DNA from: Leptidea sinapis
Lineage: Eukaryota > Arthropoda > Insecta > Lepidoptera > Pieridae
Assembly: GCF_905404315.1 (NCBI RefSeq)
Contig: NC_066282.1
Location: forward strand, 4,178,501 to 4,242,500
Reading direction: 5' to 3'
DNA length: 64,000 bases
Both the position numbers and the translations under genes were made by a program. Position 1 is the first letter of the stretch. Each line of letters opens with the position of its first letter. The notes under the pieces are model-generated. The model made no database searches. It was not told the origin of the DNA and saw only the letters and a list, made by a program, of their open reading frames with translations. Positions 48,615-60,391 of the stretch are shown here, piece after piece.

Positions 48615-49195
48615 GGAAGTAATATAAAAACCGACCGTGATAGTGCGGTTCGTTCTATTGACGACGTGCCACACGGCCAAATGTTGCCAAACAGTGATGC
48701 ATCTACTCCAGGTTATTTAGCAAAAATAAGAATAAGTGACGATTCCCTCTGTAAATGTGGTCTAGATGAGGGAAATGTGGATCACATGTTCTTCAATTGC
48801 CTTTTAATGCAACCTTCTTTAAACAATATTTATACCCCCCGAAGTTCCCCGCCCAAACTTCCTTTAAATGTCTCATCTCCCTAGTTTTTACTCCTTTTAT
48901 AAATACATTGTGTAAATATATTAAAAGGAATTAGCCTAAGTTTTAACAAATTATCAGTAAGTATATATTTTAATGACTTAAGTAATCATATTTCTGTATG
49001 TCCTTTATAATTTATATTTGTTTCAGCTATAAAATAAGAAAATTAAAATTGTTTCAATCTTTAGCACCGACCACTACCATTAAAAATAGAAAACATATAA
49101 TCTAAGCTTGGTGGTCTACTTTAATGTGACATTAGGAACCCACAAGCCGCAAGGAAGCCACATTAGGAAGAATAGAATAGAACAGAACAGCTGTC
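48615..49195 (+). mobile_element. LINE ORF2 C-terminus and tail, degraded
   Basis: Encodes CKCGLDEGNVDHMFFNC, a Cys/His tail motif of non-LTR elements, followed by an AT-rich tail to about 49195. Confidence 0.6.
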
Positions 49196-51379
49196 GTTAT
49201 AAATTATGCAATATCTAAGAAATACGCCATTTCCAGGACATTCAATATTTCGCTGAATATTTAAGATAAACTAATTTTGTCTTACAAACAACATGAGTAC
49301 CTTGACGTGCTCAGAGCAACGTCGCTTAGCCAACGCCACAAATGCTAAATTTAATTGATACCTTCCATATGAAGATAGATGGCGGTGATCCTACTGGGGT
49401 AATAAAATACAATAATAAGATGAAAAACATTTTATTTGTACTTGACGTTACAATATTTGTATTTCTATATACTTACAATTAACATCACAAGGTCACGCGT
49501 CGTCAAGGAACTTTGCTATAACAAACTATTTTTGGTACTTTTGTCATGGCACCCAGATTCAAACCAATATTATAAAACGTTTGTAAATAACTAATGCAAT
49601 GCTTTCAACTTTACTTTCTAGAGGGCGCTGCAATCAGCACAGAAGACTACAATCTTCTTAGTCACCGAAGACATCTTTGATATAGAAAAGTCGGGCAAAC
49701 TATTATAAAAAAAAAACTCGCCAGTTGAGACTTAGTATGATTATAAGTAAGTGTAAGTTATACAATCATGAACAAAATGGTCGACAGTGTTGTTTTAACA
49801 CAACTGTAAAAGAAAGTACATAATCATAATATTTGTAGTAATTTTTACATATTAACTAGTTTTTTTTATACAAAATCCAGGGCAACAGGCCGGCCATCAT
49901 ATGCCTAAATATTATTATTATACCTTGAGACAATATAAAGTACTTATACAAAAATTGACTTTCGTAAATTGTCACGTTTCACACCGGTGTACGACGAAAG
50001 TATATATACTTAATAGATGTATATATATTAAGTATTTTAGATGTATCATGTGCTACCTTCCGACACGTATACAAATCGGTTTCGTGCATGACCACTGTTT
50101 TTTTCTCTGCAAAGAAGCCACCAAGTTCGCCTCGTCAGCGAAAGAGTAGTGTTATTGTCAGTGCCGTGATAAACATAAATAAATTAAAATATTCATATTA
50201 TATTGTTCATAATAAGTAGGCGTTTAATTAATAATTGTTCCTAAGTCTCAATATAGACAGATTCAGTGTGTGTTAAATAAAATAATCAATTGGTAACTTC
50301 TTAACGACTATAGATTCAAGAACACTTGTGAACGATATCATACAATACTTTATAAACTCTGCATCTTCACTCATACGTCCGTATTAATGGCGTCATTAAC
50401 TGTTAATATAAAAACATACATTATAATTAATATTTACATTAGTAATAAGGTCAAATAATACGAAGTGATCCAAGTAAATATGTCAAAAAACTTTTTTTAT
50501 CAATCATACACACATGTGCGAGCGAGAACGAAATATCGGCAATACTACTCTGTATTTTATAACTACTCACGCGATCCTTTCGGATAGCAAGATGTGCTCA
50601 AAATCATTAATAGCAATTTTTTTCCAAATTTCGCATCAAAGCATTTGCTGACTTTATTTGATAAACTATATACGTAAATATAAATTATTATTCAAGTCAT
50701 ACGTTATTTGCGATACATTTACGCGCATCTTAAACAATGATTATTAAAATACAAAAACTAACTAAACAAATTTAAAAATTAATAATTTCGTAGAATAAAT
50801 TCAGATTAAAGCCAATTACTTGAAAAATATGAGTAATATAAAAAAAACACTTCGTTGCATTTCATACACAGTTAACATTATTAATATCCTAAAACCTACT
50901 ATTCTATAAAGATTCCAAGTATATTTTATATTGTATATTTACATGGAGTATCTTTAATTGTTTTTTTTTTGAATTACCTCATTCTTATAACTTTCGTAAC
51001 ACTAAGATATGCGCTGTAGAAAATACTACTGTGAAAAGTGAGAAGAGAGAAAAATATTGAATTTTTATAATATTTTACAACATGATAGATAATAACATTA
51101 TTAAATTGCCATAAAATTAACCACACTTGTCTTGAAAACAGAGTCTTCTGAGTTTCTGTAATAATCTTCACGTCAATTTCATCTGATCTTAGAAGTGAAG
51201 ATTATGACAATATACATTCAAAGTATGATGTGTACCCACTTCAATATAATTGAATATTTAAAAAAATGTTTTATAGACAAACTGCAAATGATAAACAGAT
51301 CTCTAGCTATCTAAATACACATAACCAAAAAGATTAATTGCGAAACCAAAAATAAATCATAATATAACAAATAATAATA

Positions 51380-52258
51380 CGTAAGTTACTAAAATATATC
51401 TCTTACCTTAGTTCGTATGTTACGAGAATACATCGGTTACTTTAGTACATAACTAAACTTAATACATACTGACGTATAATATATAGATAACTGTACTTTA
51501 GTTCGTCAGTAATATCAATATATTAGTTCGTATGTATCCAGAATACATCGGTAACTTTAGTACGTAAGTAAACTTAATACATACTCACGTTTAAAGACAA
51601 GTGTACTCTAGTACGTCAGTAATATCAATATATCAGTTACTTTAGTTCGTATGTAACCAGAATACATCGGTTACTTTAGTTCGTAAGTAACCTCAATACA
51701 TACTCACGTATAAAGACAAGTGTACTCTAGTGCGTCAGTAATATCAATATATCAGGTATATTAGTTCGTATGTAACCAGAATACATCGGTTACTGTAGTT
51801 CGTAAGTAACCTTAATACTTACTCACGTATAAAGACAAGTGTACTCTAGTGCGTCAGTAATATCAATATATCAGTTATATTAGTTCGTATGTAACCAGAA
51901 TACATCGGTTACTGTAGTTCGTAAGTAACCTTAATACTTACTCACGTATAAAGACAAGTGTACTTTAGTACGTCAGTAATATCAATATATCAGTTACTTT
52001 AGTTCGTATGTAACCAGAATACATCGGTTACTTTAGTTCGTAAGTAACCTCAATACATACTCACGTATAAAGACACGTGTACTCTAGTGCGTCAGTAATA
52101 TCAGTTATGTTAGTTCGTATGTAACCAGAATACATCGGTAAGTTTAGTATGCAAGTAACCCAAATACATACTGACGTATTACGCCAACTGTACTTTCGTC
52201 AGTCACTTTTTTAATACATCGGTAGCTTTAGTACGTAAGTAAGGTCAGCACAAAAGTA
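51380..52258. repeat. Tandem repeat (minisatellite), 119-bp unit, about 7 copies
   Basis: The anchor GTTCGTATGT recurs at 51411, 51526, 51645, 51764, 51883, 52002 and 52113: spacing 115, 119, 119, 119, 119, 111. Units are very similar, the outer ones more diverged. Each unit contains an inverted pair GGTTACT...AGTAACC. The array stops about 12 bases from the gene 3 stop codon, so it probably forms the start of that gene's 3'UTR. Confidence 0.9.
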
Positions 52259-52269
52259 AGGCGGTCGCC

Positions 52270-55200
52270 CTAGGGCAATATCATCTCGTCGCTGGGGTCC
52301 ACGGTGACCGCTCTCTGCTCCCCGTTGTCCAGTGACATAACCATCTGATACGGAACCTTAATCTGGAGGGGGACTCGCAGCTTAGTATTACTCGGCGCCT
52401 AAAAATTCGAAAAAAAAATACTATATTAATTTCTATTGAGTAATTTATGAAAGGAGCACAAATGAGCACACTCTCTTGGAACATCAGAAAAATCAAAGAC
52501 AGTAATTTAACCTATTTAAAAATGAAACAATTTGTTATTTTTTTTTAAGTGATGTGCCTCACTTCGTGGATAAAATTGCTTTGAGGTTTTTCGATTTTGG
52601 TATGCCTTGTCAACTCTCAGGTTGTGGCTTCATCTATAGCATCTACTTTACAGTTGATAACCTGCTCAACCCCAATATTTGCATATTAGGAAATTGACTT
52701 GAGATATCGCTCTTTCAAATCTAAACAATTTGTTATGTTTTCAAAGTGAACGTAAGTAAAGCGAGAATTGAACAAGACATACCAAGATTTAGGAACCGTG
52801 CTTTACTCGAACGGTTGGCTCAGTTGGTGAGAGCGCTCGGACGAAATCCGAGAGGTCGCGGGTTTGAGTGTCGCATCGTCACAAATTTTGGTTACAAATT
52901 TAATTTGTTTAAGAATAAAAATTGATTAAAATATTTTCCATTGATCAAACCAGTTAGTTTCACTTTTTTTTTATGGAATAGGAGGACAAACGAGCGTACG
53001 GGTCACCTAGTGTTAAGTGATCACCGCCGCCCACAATCTCTTGCAACACCAGAGAATCACAGGAGCGTTGCCGGCCTTTAAGGAAGGAGTATGCGCTTTT
53101 TTTGAAGGTCGTATCGTCGCGGAAACACCGCATAAGGAAGCTCATTCCACAGCTTTGTAGTACGTGGAAGAAAGCTCCTTGAAAACCGCACTGTGGAGGA
53201 CCGCCACACATCCAGATGGTATAACATAATATAAACATGATCACTATGAACTATATTTAATTGTTTTTTTCATAGGGAGTCAATCATACTGTTTTCAAAT
53301 AGCCTATTATGATGATAATAATAGGACAAACGAGCGAACGCCACACATCCAGTTGGTGGAGATAATATCAAAAAAACAGTATTATGACTCACATGTATGG
53401 TTATCTCGGGTTTAATCTCCTTCTTATGCATCGCCTGTATCGGCAGCAGGCCAGGGATCTGCTTCTTGGGCCGTATCTCTCTCTCCTTCTGGTTCTTCAG
53501 ACGACTCTTGGCGTGCACCAACATGTGTTTGTGAAGGTGATCCTTGCGATAGAAACCTGCGGAGACGGTTTACAGCGTAAGATTGAGATTGAGTTCTAGA
53601 TGAAGAAATGACCGTGGCAATGTTGAATGGTTATTGTATTATTTTGTTAATAAATAAAATAATCCGGTACGTGGTTAAAAAAAAAGTTTTTAGCTCGTTT
53701 AATATAAGTAATTTTAAGAGTGACAATACGCAAGATGTTTCTTATCGTAGTATTATGTAATATAATTTTTTTTTTATATGACCCTTACTGTCATAATATA
53801 CTCATAAAAACTCAACTTTTCTGCAACGGTGGTAAATGCTTTTATTTTATGAAGATAAGGGACGACACGAGCAGGACGTTCAGATTGATGGTTAATTGAT
53901 ACGCCCTGCTCATTACAATGTAGTGCCCCGCTCAGGATTCTTGAAAACAGAAAAATTCTGAGCGGCACTACAATAATTGCGCTCTTCACCTTGAGACGTA
54001 AGATGTTAAATCTCATTTGCCCAGTAATTTCACTAGCTACGGCACCCTTCAGAACGAAACATAATAATGCTTACACATTACTGCTTCACGGCAGAAATAG
54101 GCTCCGTTATGGTACCCATAATCTAGACGGCATCCAGTGCAAAGGAGCCTCCCTCCCACAAGTAAATTAAACCACAGTTAAATAGTGTTCAAAACTCCCA
54201 GTGTGGCCTACTGTTTACGACTTGTTGATGAAAATCGGTAACAGTGTCAATAGATTCCCTTTACTATCTTGCTGTATCTTTCAGATAGAGATGTTCTTGT
54301 CGCTTGGATTTTAAGGGTATTGATTTAATATTGGTATAAGAATCGTTGGTAACTAGAGACTTGAAACAATATAATATCAAGATTAGCGCTCTCTCCTTGA
54401 GTTGAGATATACAGTTTCTTCCGTATAAAAATAATAAAACAAAAAATTTGGTATTTCTTAATGCATATCTTTCCAAAGTTTCATCCTTATCAGCAACAGG
54501 GTCCATTGGTTTAATAATAACGGTTAAAGAATTTATTTCTCATAAGAATTTTACAAATTCACTTTTAGAGAAAACAATTTGATAACTTTGTTATAAAATC
54601 TAAATATTATTATAAATATAAAATAACTGTAATTTGTTAAGATATCGATTAAGACGTAAGCGGGCGAACGTAGTCTGCCTCACCGTGGCTAATACAGGCT
54701 GTATTTTTTTTTTGAAAATTCAATCGGGTCGATTTCCGTCAAAAGTTCAAGAAATTAAAAAAAAAACGAAATATGCAGTTATTAGTTTCTTATAATTACT
54801 CGAGGGCATGACTCCTTTCACGACTTTCCTCTAAGTCTCGTTGTTTCCGAATTGACCACCCAGTCCTTCTCAAAAATCCACCATGTATTTCTTGAATTTA
54901 TGCTCAGTGAGTCCTAGTATACTGTGAGGTATTTTATTGCAAAATTGAATAACGGCCGTTCCCATTATTCAGTCTATCTCCGGTTGTGGCCTACTTGAGA
55001 TAAAAATCGTAACTATCGTTGACTATTCTGTCCCAATAAAGTTATCGACGGTAACTCACCTTATCCGTACACACTGTCTTTCAAAGGGAGGACGTATAGC
55101 TTACCAGCGATAGAAGTTTCTATGGAAATTTCAATTCACGCGTCTCAGTATAAGGCGATAAGAATGACTTATCAGGTATATTGGGACAGCTTCAGATTAT

Positions 55201-57257
55201 TGACAGCTAATTACTGACAGTAGAAGGTAGTAATTAATCTCTATCTGTACATAGTATATTAAAAGGCATAAAAGGCATTTATTTTCTCAAAATGGATTCC
55301 TTTAGAATTCTTTTTGATGTCATTTCTTATAACTACTTGATACTACTACCGCTTCGGAAACAAATGGAGCTCTGACAGAGAAGAAGCGGCGCAAGAAACT
55401 CTCCCAGCATTCTTTTTTTGCGCTCTTTTCAATAAAAATATACAATATTGTACAGTCATTTTTATCGCTATAAAATAATCACAATCTAGTCCCAGGCTGT
55501 CCGATCATTTAGATATTCAGCAGTGGGGTTATAGGATTTACGACAGAGCCATTTTTTTAATAAAACATTTAGATTTATTTATAGATAATGCCTGAACAGT
55601 GGCTGGGACTTTATTATAGAAGTGTATACATTTACCCTTAAAGCTATTATGTATCTTATGAAGCCTACTAGAATTAGTTACAAGCAATCCCTTATTTCTA
55701 GTGTTATAATAATTAAAATCACTATTAAGAGTAAAAATAAATAAATATTGGGAACCGCAGTAAGAAGACCTCTGAAGGAGCCCATAACTCTAACTAAGTT
55801 ATTAAAAGGAACGTACCTTTCCCGCAATTTGGACAGAAGAACGACTTGAGCCCGGTGTGGATGTGCAGGTGTATCTTGTAGTGGTCCTTGCGGCGGAACG
55901 GCTTCGAGCAGAACTTGCACACGAACACACGCTGCGGGCTCGGGAGGCATGCTTCCTCCATCACTACCTGCACACACACATTCAATCAAATCAAATTTAA
56001 GTGGTAGACCCCTCCCGAGTAGCCTCTAGAACCTACATACTTATTTTAAAGGATGTCTTAAGCCTATAAGAGACGTACTGGTCACTACTGTACGTACTGG
56101 TAAGATTGGGAATGAACAATTTTCCCATGGAAAGAGTGCGTGCTTCTATTGATAACTGGCCTCAACGTTTAAAGTACTGTATTGCAGCCAATGGAGATTT
56201 TTTGGTAATTTACGAATAACGTTTTTATTTTAATAATTTTTTTTATTTTGTTTGGGTCAGTACCTACTTTATCAGCGGTGACAGAACTCACCAGTGATAT
56301 ATTCCGGATTGAAAGGAATATTCGAACAGTAAGACATATGGTTGCGGGCGCAGTACGGCGTGATCAGGGTTGTACGACATTCCGGTACCTTAAGCTAGTC
56401 ACTATCAAGTCCACGGCATCTGCTCGTGTTGTCACTCATTCATAAAAAGTCTACGTCACCCACCTCCAGCAAATCCTCAGGGAAGTTCTCCTTCTTGATA
56501 TCATCAGAGGTCGGCGACTCGTGGTGCGGCCCGAAATCACGATCGCCCAGTATCATCTCCACTTGGCACGAGTGACTCTCGTATTGCTCGCGCGATACAA
56601 AACCTACGATAAGTACACATATATTTAAACTTAAATTATTAAAGCTCTGTTCAAACTGAGGCGAATAACGCGCTGGACGCAGGACGCAAGTCACTCGCGC
56701 CGATTATGTCCGCTAACTTGTATGGACGTGTTCAAATTGACGCGAGTAGTCGCTCAAGTTGAAGCGAAACAAGAGCGGGAAGCCCGGTGGGATTGTTTGA
56801 TCTCACAATGTATAATGTTTCTCCACTGAAAAACCAAAACTGACACGCAGGAAGTCGCGTCAGTTTGAGAGGCTAAGCGAGCCAGCGAATTACTCTAAAA
56901 CGCGTCGCACGCGTTATTCGCCTCAGCTTAAACATAGATTAAAACTTTCATGAGTCATTATTAACTTATTTAATAATACGACCTTACTCACGTTTTATCG
57001 GTGTTGCCACACTCACCCTGACGAAGGACCTCCGAATTGTTCGAAACTAGTCGGTACCCACACCGATAAGACGCGAGTAAATCCGTATTAATTAATAAAT
57101 AAATATTAAAAGTTACTGATATCATAACAATATATCATAAGAAAAAAAAATAGAATGCTACACAACTTAAATTCACATACTCACACACGATACACATTAA
57201 TACACACACACGCACGCACACTAACTCTAGCAAACACAACAACGTGCGCACACACAC

Positions 57258-57301
<44 letters not shown>

Positions 57302-59377
57302 TCGTATGCGCACATACGACAGATCGAATTTTTTCACGTGAAAGAGAGAAAGTTACAATATAAGTGACTCTAACTCGGCATGAATAGACTCACAGTATAC
57401 TGGCGTATAGGAAGTCATGCCGGCCCAATAATGCGTGACCAATTCGATTTGTCAATGTGTGCGTAAGCTAGTGGTTCAATATTCAAAATACTAAAGAGCT
57501 AATGCCAAGCATTGCTGACTGTTTACGACTTGTCAATCAAAATCCAGTTACAGTAACAATAGATTAGCTTTGTTAATTAACTACAACTACTACATTACCA
57601 TCTACAGCTCTCATTCGATGACCGCTAAAATGTAACCTAACCTAAGCTGAGTGAGACGAGATGTGACAAGGGGGGACGGGGGGTATACGGCAACGTGACG
57701 TTCGCCGTTTATTATTTTTTGACATGAGCACATGACAAAAATGACACGGCGTGACAATTGGGGGGGAGGGGGTCAAAAAAAGCTGATTTTAGTGTGACGA
57801 TTTTTATGAACGGCCCCTTATTATCAGATAGGTATACTTTAAAGTCAGATAAATATTGTTTTAGTCGTCAGTTGTAGTTCTATTTCACTCATTATTAACA
57901 TTACATAGATAAATAAATTAAATAGCAGACAGTAATCACTGGTTGGCTCTGCACAGGGTTTCCTAGTGAGCCATTCAGAGGAATTTAATACATTAAAAGT
58001 GCCTCTATGTTTCTATTTTTGGGACTGAACTTTAAATTTATATTAGGCATACAGAACAATGAATGTAATTTTAATTAAAAATAATGAAAAATTGATACTC
58101 CATACCTTCATTGCAGGAGCTGCAGAAGACAGTGGGCTTCTTCTTCAGGTGGACGTTGGCGTGGACCTTCAGGTGCTGTTTCCGTTTGAACTTGCGGTGG
58201 CAGATGTGGCACTCGTGCGTCCTCTCGCTTTTCTTCGACTCGCGTGTCATCGTCAAACTTGACCTGTCGTTCTAAAAACATTTATGCCGTCACTACATAT
58301 TATTAAAACAAAGTCCTCCGACTCGTCTGTCTATCTGTCTGTCTGTTCGAGATAAATTCAAAAACTACTGCATCGATTGTCATGCTGTTATCACCAATGG
58401 ATAGAGTTGTGGTCCTCGAGGAATGTTTTAGTATATTATAATTTGTCAAAATGTTTGTATCCATTTTTGTATAAATTTACAAGTTTTGTTTACAAATTTA
58501 ATTTGTGTAACTAATCTCAGAAGTGAGGGTTATCACTTTAAAAATAATCAATTAAAAGCGACATCTCAAGTCAATTCCCTTATATGCAAATATTGGGGAT
58601 GAGCAGGTATCAACTGTAAAATAGACCCTGTAGATAGAAGCTACAACTGGAGAGTTGAACAAGACATAAAAAGATTTATGAACCATACGTCACTCCAACA
58701 GTTGGCTCAGTGGAAGAGCGCTCGGACGGAGCCCGAGCGGTCGCGGGTTCGAATCCCGCCTCGTTCATAAATTTTGTTAACAGATTTCATTTGTTTAATT
58801 AATTCCAGAAGTGAGTGTTATCACCTTAAAAACATAACAAATTGTTTAACGATATTTGTGGGGAGGTGTTGGAAAAAAAAAATGAGTCATCTGGAAGCTC
58901 TCAACGAAAACGCTGTCTCAACCCTTTGAGAAATAACAAAATAATGTATGGTGGAACGAGACGAGCAGGACGTTCAGCAGATGGTAATTGATACGCCCTG
59001 CCATTTACAATGCAGTGCCGCTCAGGATTCTTGAAAATCCCAAAAAATCTGAGCGGCAATACAACTGCGTTCGTCACCTTGAGACATTAGATGTTAAGTC
59101 TCATTTGCCCAGTAATTTCACTAGCTACGGCGCCCTTCAGACCGAAACACAATAATGCTTACAAATAGGCGTCGTTATGGTACCTATAATCTAGCCGGCA
59201 TCCTATTCAAAGGAGCCTCCCACTGGTAGAAATATGTAACTCTCACCAGAACTTCAACGTCGATCTGGTCCCCAAGTAGACTTCTCAGCTGGTTGAGGCC
59301 TTGCTGTGGTCCCATCTCGTGAAGCTTCAGGTGCACCAGGTTGACGTGGACCAGCATCTGGTCTTCCGTGTGAAATT
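52270..59377 (-). CDS. Gene 3 (5' partial): C2H2 zinc-finger protein, reverse strand
   Basis: Six exons in transcription order: 59377-59247, 58271-58106, 56603-56464, 55967-55817, 53556-53393, 52398-52270 (stop TAG 52272-52270). Phases agree throughout; 292 residues are visible. Finger 1 is CHICHRKFKRKQHLKVHANVH. Finger 2 is degenerate: CSSC followed by HSC instead of HxxxH. A 50-residue acidic linker separates it from finger 3 (CKFC...HLHIH) and finger 4 (CPNCGKG FYRKDHL...HMLVH). The last finger is split by a phase-1 intron after CGKG, as in genes 1 and 2. The exon with finger 4 ends in EITIH at a phase-0 junction, exactly as in gene 1, and the tail (VPLQIKVPYQMV...DEMILP) resembles gene 1's VPVHINIPQHVM. 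The first visible exon begins in phase 1, so coding exons are missing upstream, probably beyond the window. Orthologue not recognised. Confidence 0.85.
52600..52910 (+). repeat. tRNA-derived SINE, rearranged
   Basis: tRNA-like head at 52808-52880 on the plus strand (GGCTCAGTTGGTGAGAGC). The body at 52610-52740 is inverted relative to the head. In the last gene 3 intron. Confidence 0.6.
52970..53250 (-). mobile_element. CR1-like LINE ORF2 C-terminus
   Basis: Minus strand encodes HLDVWRSSTVRFSRSFLPRT, LWNELPYAVFP, then GRQRSCDS-like tail. In the last gene 3 intron. Confidence 0.7.
53843..54165 (+). repeat. 300-bp interspersed repeat
   Basis: Near-complete copy in a gene 3 intron. Confidence 0.7.
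55262..55760 (-). mobile_element. Jockey-like LINE 3' end, fullest copy of its family
   Basis: Minus strand encodes LVTNSSRLHKIHNSFKGKCI, HFYNKVPATVQ and, after a frameshift, NPTAEYLNDRTAWD, then the tail shared with 17050 and 37608. Confidence 0.7.
56641..56940. mobile_element. 300-bp MITE with 17-bp perfect inverted core
   Basis: CTGAGGCGAATAACGCG (56656-56672) and its reverse complement (56910-56926). No coding. It lies 37 bases from the acceptor of gene 3 exon 56464-56603. Confidence 0.7.
57181..57297. repeat. Microsatellite (CA)n
   Basis: Interrupted CA/CACG run, pure over about 35 bases. Generates a meaningless Thr-His ORF. Confidence 0.9.
58495..58860 (+). repeat. tRNA-derived SINE, fullest copy
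   Basis: Body 58550-58670, then a tRNA-like head with GGCTCAGTGGAAGAGC and GGGTTCGAATCCC (58688-58762), then a tail repeating the 5' motif AGAAGTGAGTGTTATCAC. Confidence 0.65.
58950..59225 (+). repeat. 300-bp interspersed repeat
   Basis: Copy with a small deletion near its end, abutting gene 3 exon 59247-59377. Confidence 0.7.
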
Positions 59378-59414
59378 CTGAAAGAAATTTGATATTCCGA
59401 TTAAAAGTAGCTAG

Positions 59415-59567
59415 TGAAATTACAATGTGACGTGCGCAATTGTAGTGCCGCTAAGAATTTTTGGGTTTTTCAAGAATTCTGAGCATTGTAATGGGCAGGG
59501 CGTACGAATTAGCATCAGCTCAACGTCCTGCTCGTCTCTTGGGTACCTTATTTTCTTTAAAAAAAAT
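59415..59567 (-). repeat. 300-bp interspersed repeat, partial
   Basis: Reverse partial copy. Only 190 bases separate it from the plus-strand copy, with the gene 3 exon 59247-59377 in between. Confidence 0.65.
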
Positions 59568-60159
59568 TGCGAACGAAAAACGAAGTGATATTTTTTAATT
59601 CAGTTTTTAACCATCAAAAGTTAATCGAAACCTGACACTCATATCTTAATTCAACTGCATGATTCACGAGTGTATGAATAGTAAGAACCTTAGATAGTGT
59701 AAACGTCTAGATAGAGTCTCTTACTGTTAGACAACAGATAAAATCAGGCCTGGAATATTTATTTATTTATTTTCATATAATCTACAGTGTCACAATTTAT
59801 ATACAATATAATTAAATTATAAATTAGAAAAATAAGGCCAAAACTGATTACAGTATATAGGTATTAAACAAAAGAAGTAACATTTTATGATTTAAATAAG
59901 CCAGAAAAAGATAACAAAATATTAACAATTACTATAATAAGCTACTTAGAAAATAATCTTTACAAAATAAGGTTACAGGAGTGTGTGTGCGTGTATGTAA
60001 GGTTGTGTGTAGTATGTGTGTTTGGATAATCATTGCAGTCAATGTATATTTCTTATTTATTTTTTTTTTAGTTTAGTGTGCGTGACAAACTACGTCTTCC
60101 ACTCGCGATTTGTATGACATTTTGTGTTAGTGTGCGTGAATTGAATTAGGCTAAGTTCA

Positions 60160-60320
60160 TATGGCCGCGCGGTACCGCGCGGAACTACGAACCGCGCGGC
60201 ACAAGATCAATATAAACGATAATTATCGTCTACATTACCGCGCGGTACCGCACACCAACGCGCGGCGCGCTCTGACCCGCGCGCAAGATCTAGAACCGCG
60301 CGCTGCCGCGCGGCCCAAGT
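60160..60320. repeat. Subterminal CCGCGCGG array in the Harbinger left end
   Basis: Several copies of CCGCGCGG or close variants occur within 160 bases, plus a perfect palindrome ACGATAATTATCGT at 60216-60229. A shorter cluster lies at the right end (63175-63205). Such subterminal motifs are plausible binding sites for the element's own proteins; that is inference. Confidence 0.6.
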
Positions 60321-60391
60321 ATTTCAAACCTGTATCGACCTGTTCAGTTGATCCGCGCGCCTTGAGACGGAAAGACACATAGATCGATGCA

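Larger units (their letters stand above)
45080..51380. other. Intergenic region between genes 2 and 3
   Basis: Genes 2 and 3 converge on this 6.3-kb region. It holds inverted-repeat elements (46155-46438), a THAP-like fragment, two Helitron pieces and a LINE tail (48615-49195). Stretches 45100-46000, 47100-48290 and 49200-51380 are AT-rich and show nothing I recognise. Confidence 0.5.

Noticed and set aside
51380..52258. CRISPR-like array
   Set aside because: Units are contiguous 119-bp tandem copies with no unique spacers, in a eukaryotic context.
57155..57367. Open frame of Thr/His repeats
   Set aside because: Produced by the CA microsatellite.
58685..58770. Possible true tRNA gene
   Set aside because: Boxes A and B are present, but it is embedded in a repeated SINE body found at several other sites.
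60161..60382. 73-codon ORF at the Harbinger left end
   Set aside because: Arises from the GC-rich terminal palindromes; no protein features, and the MADF start follows.
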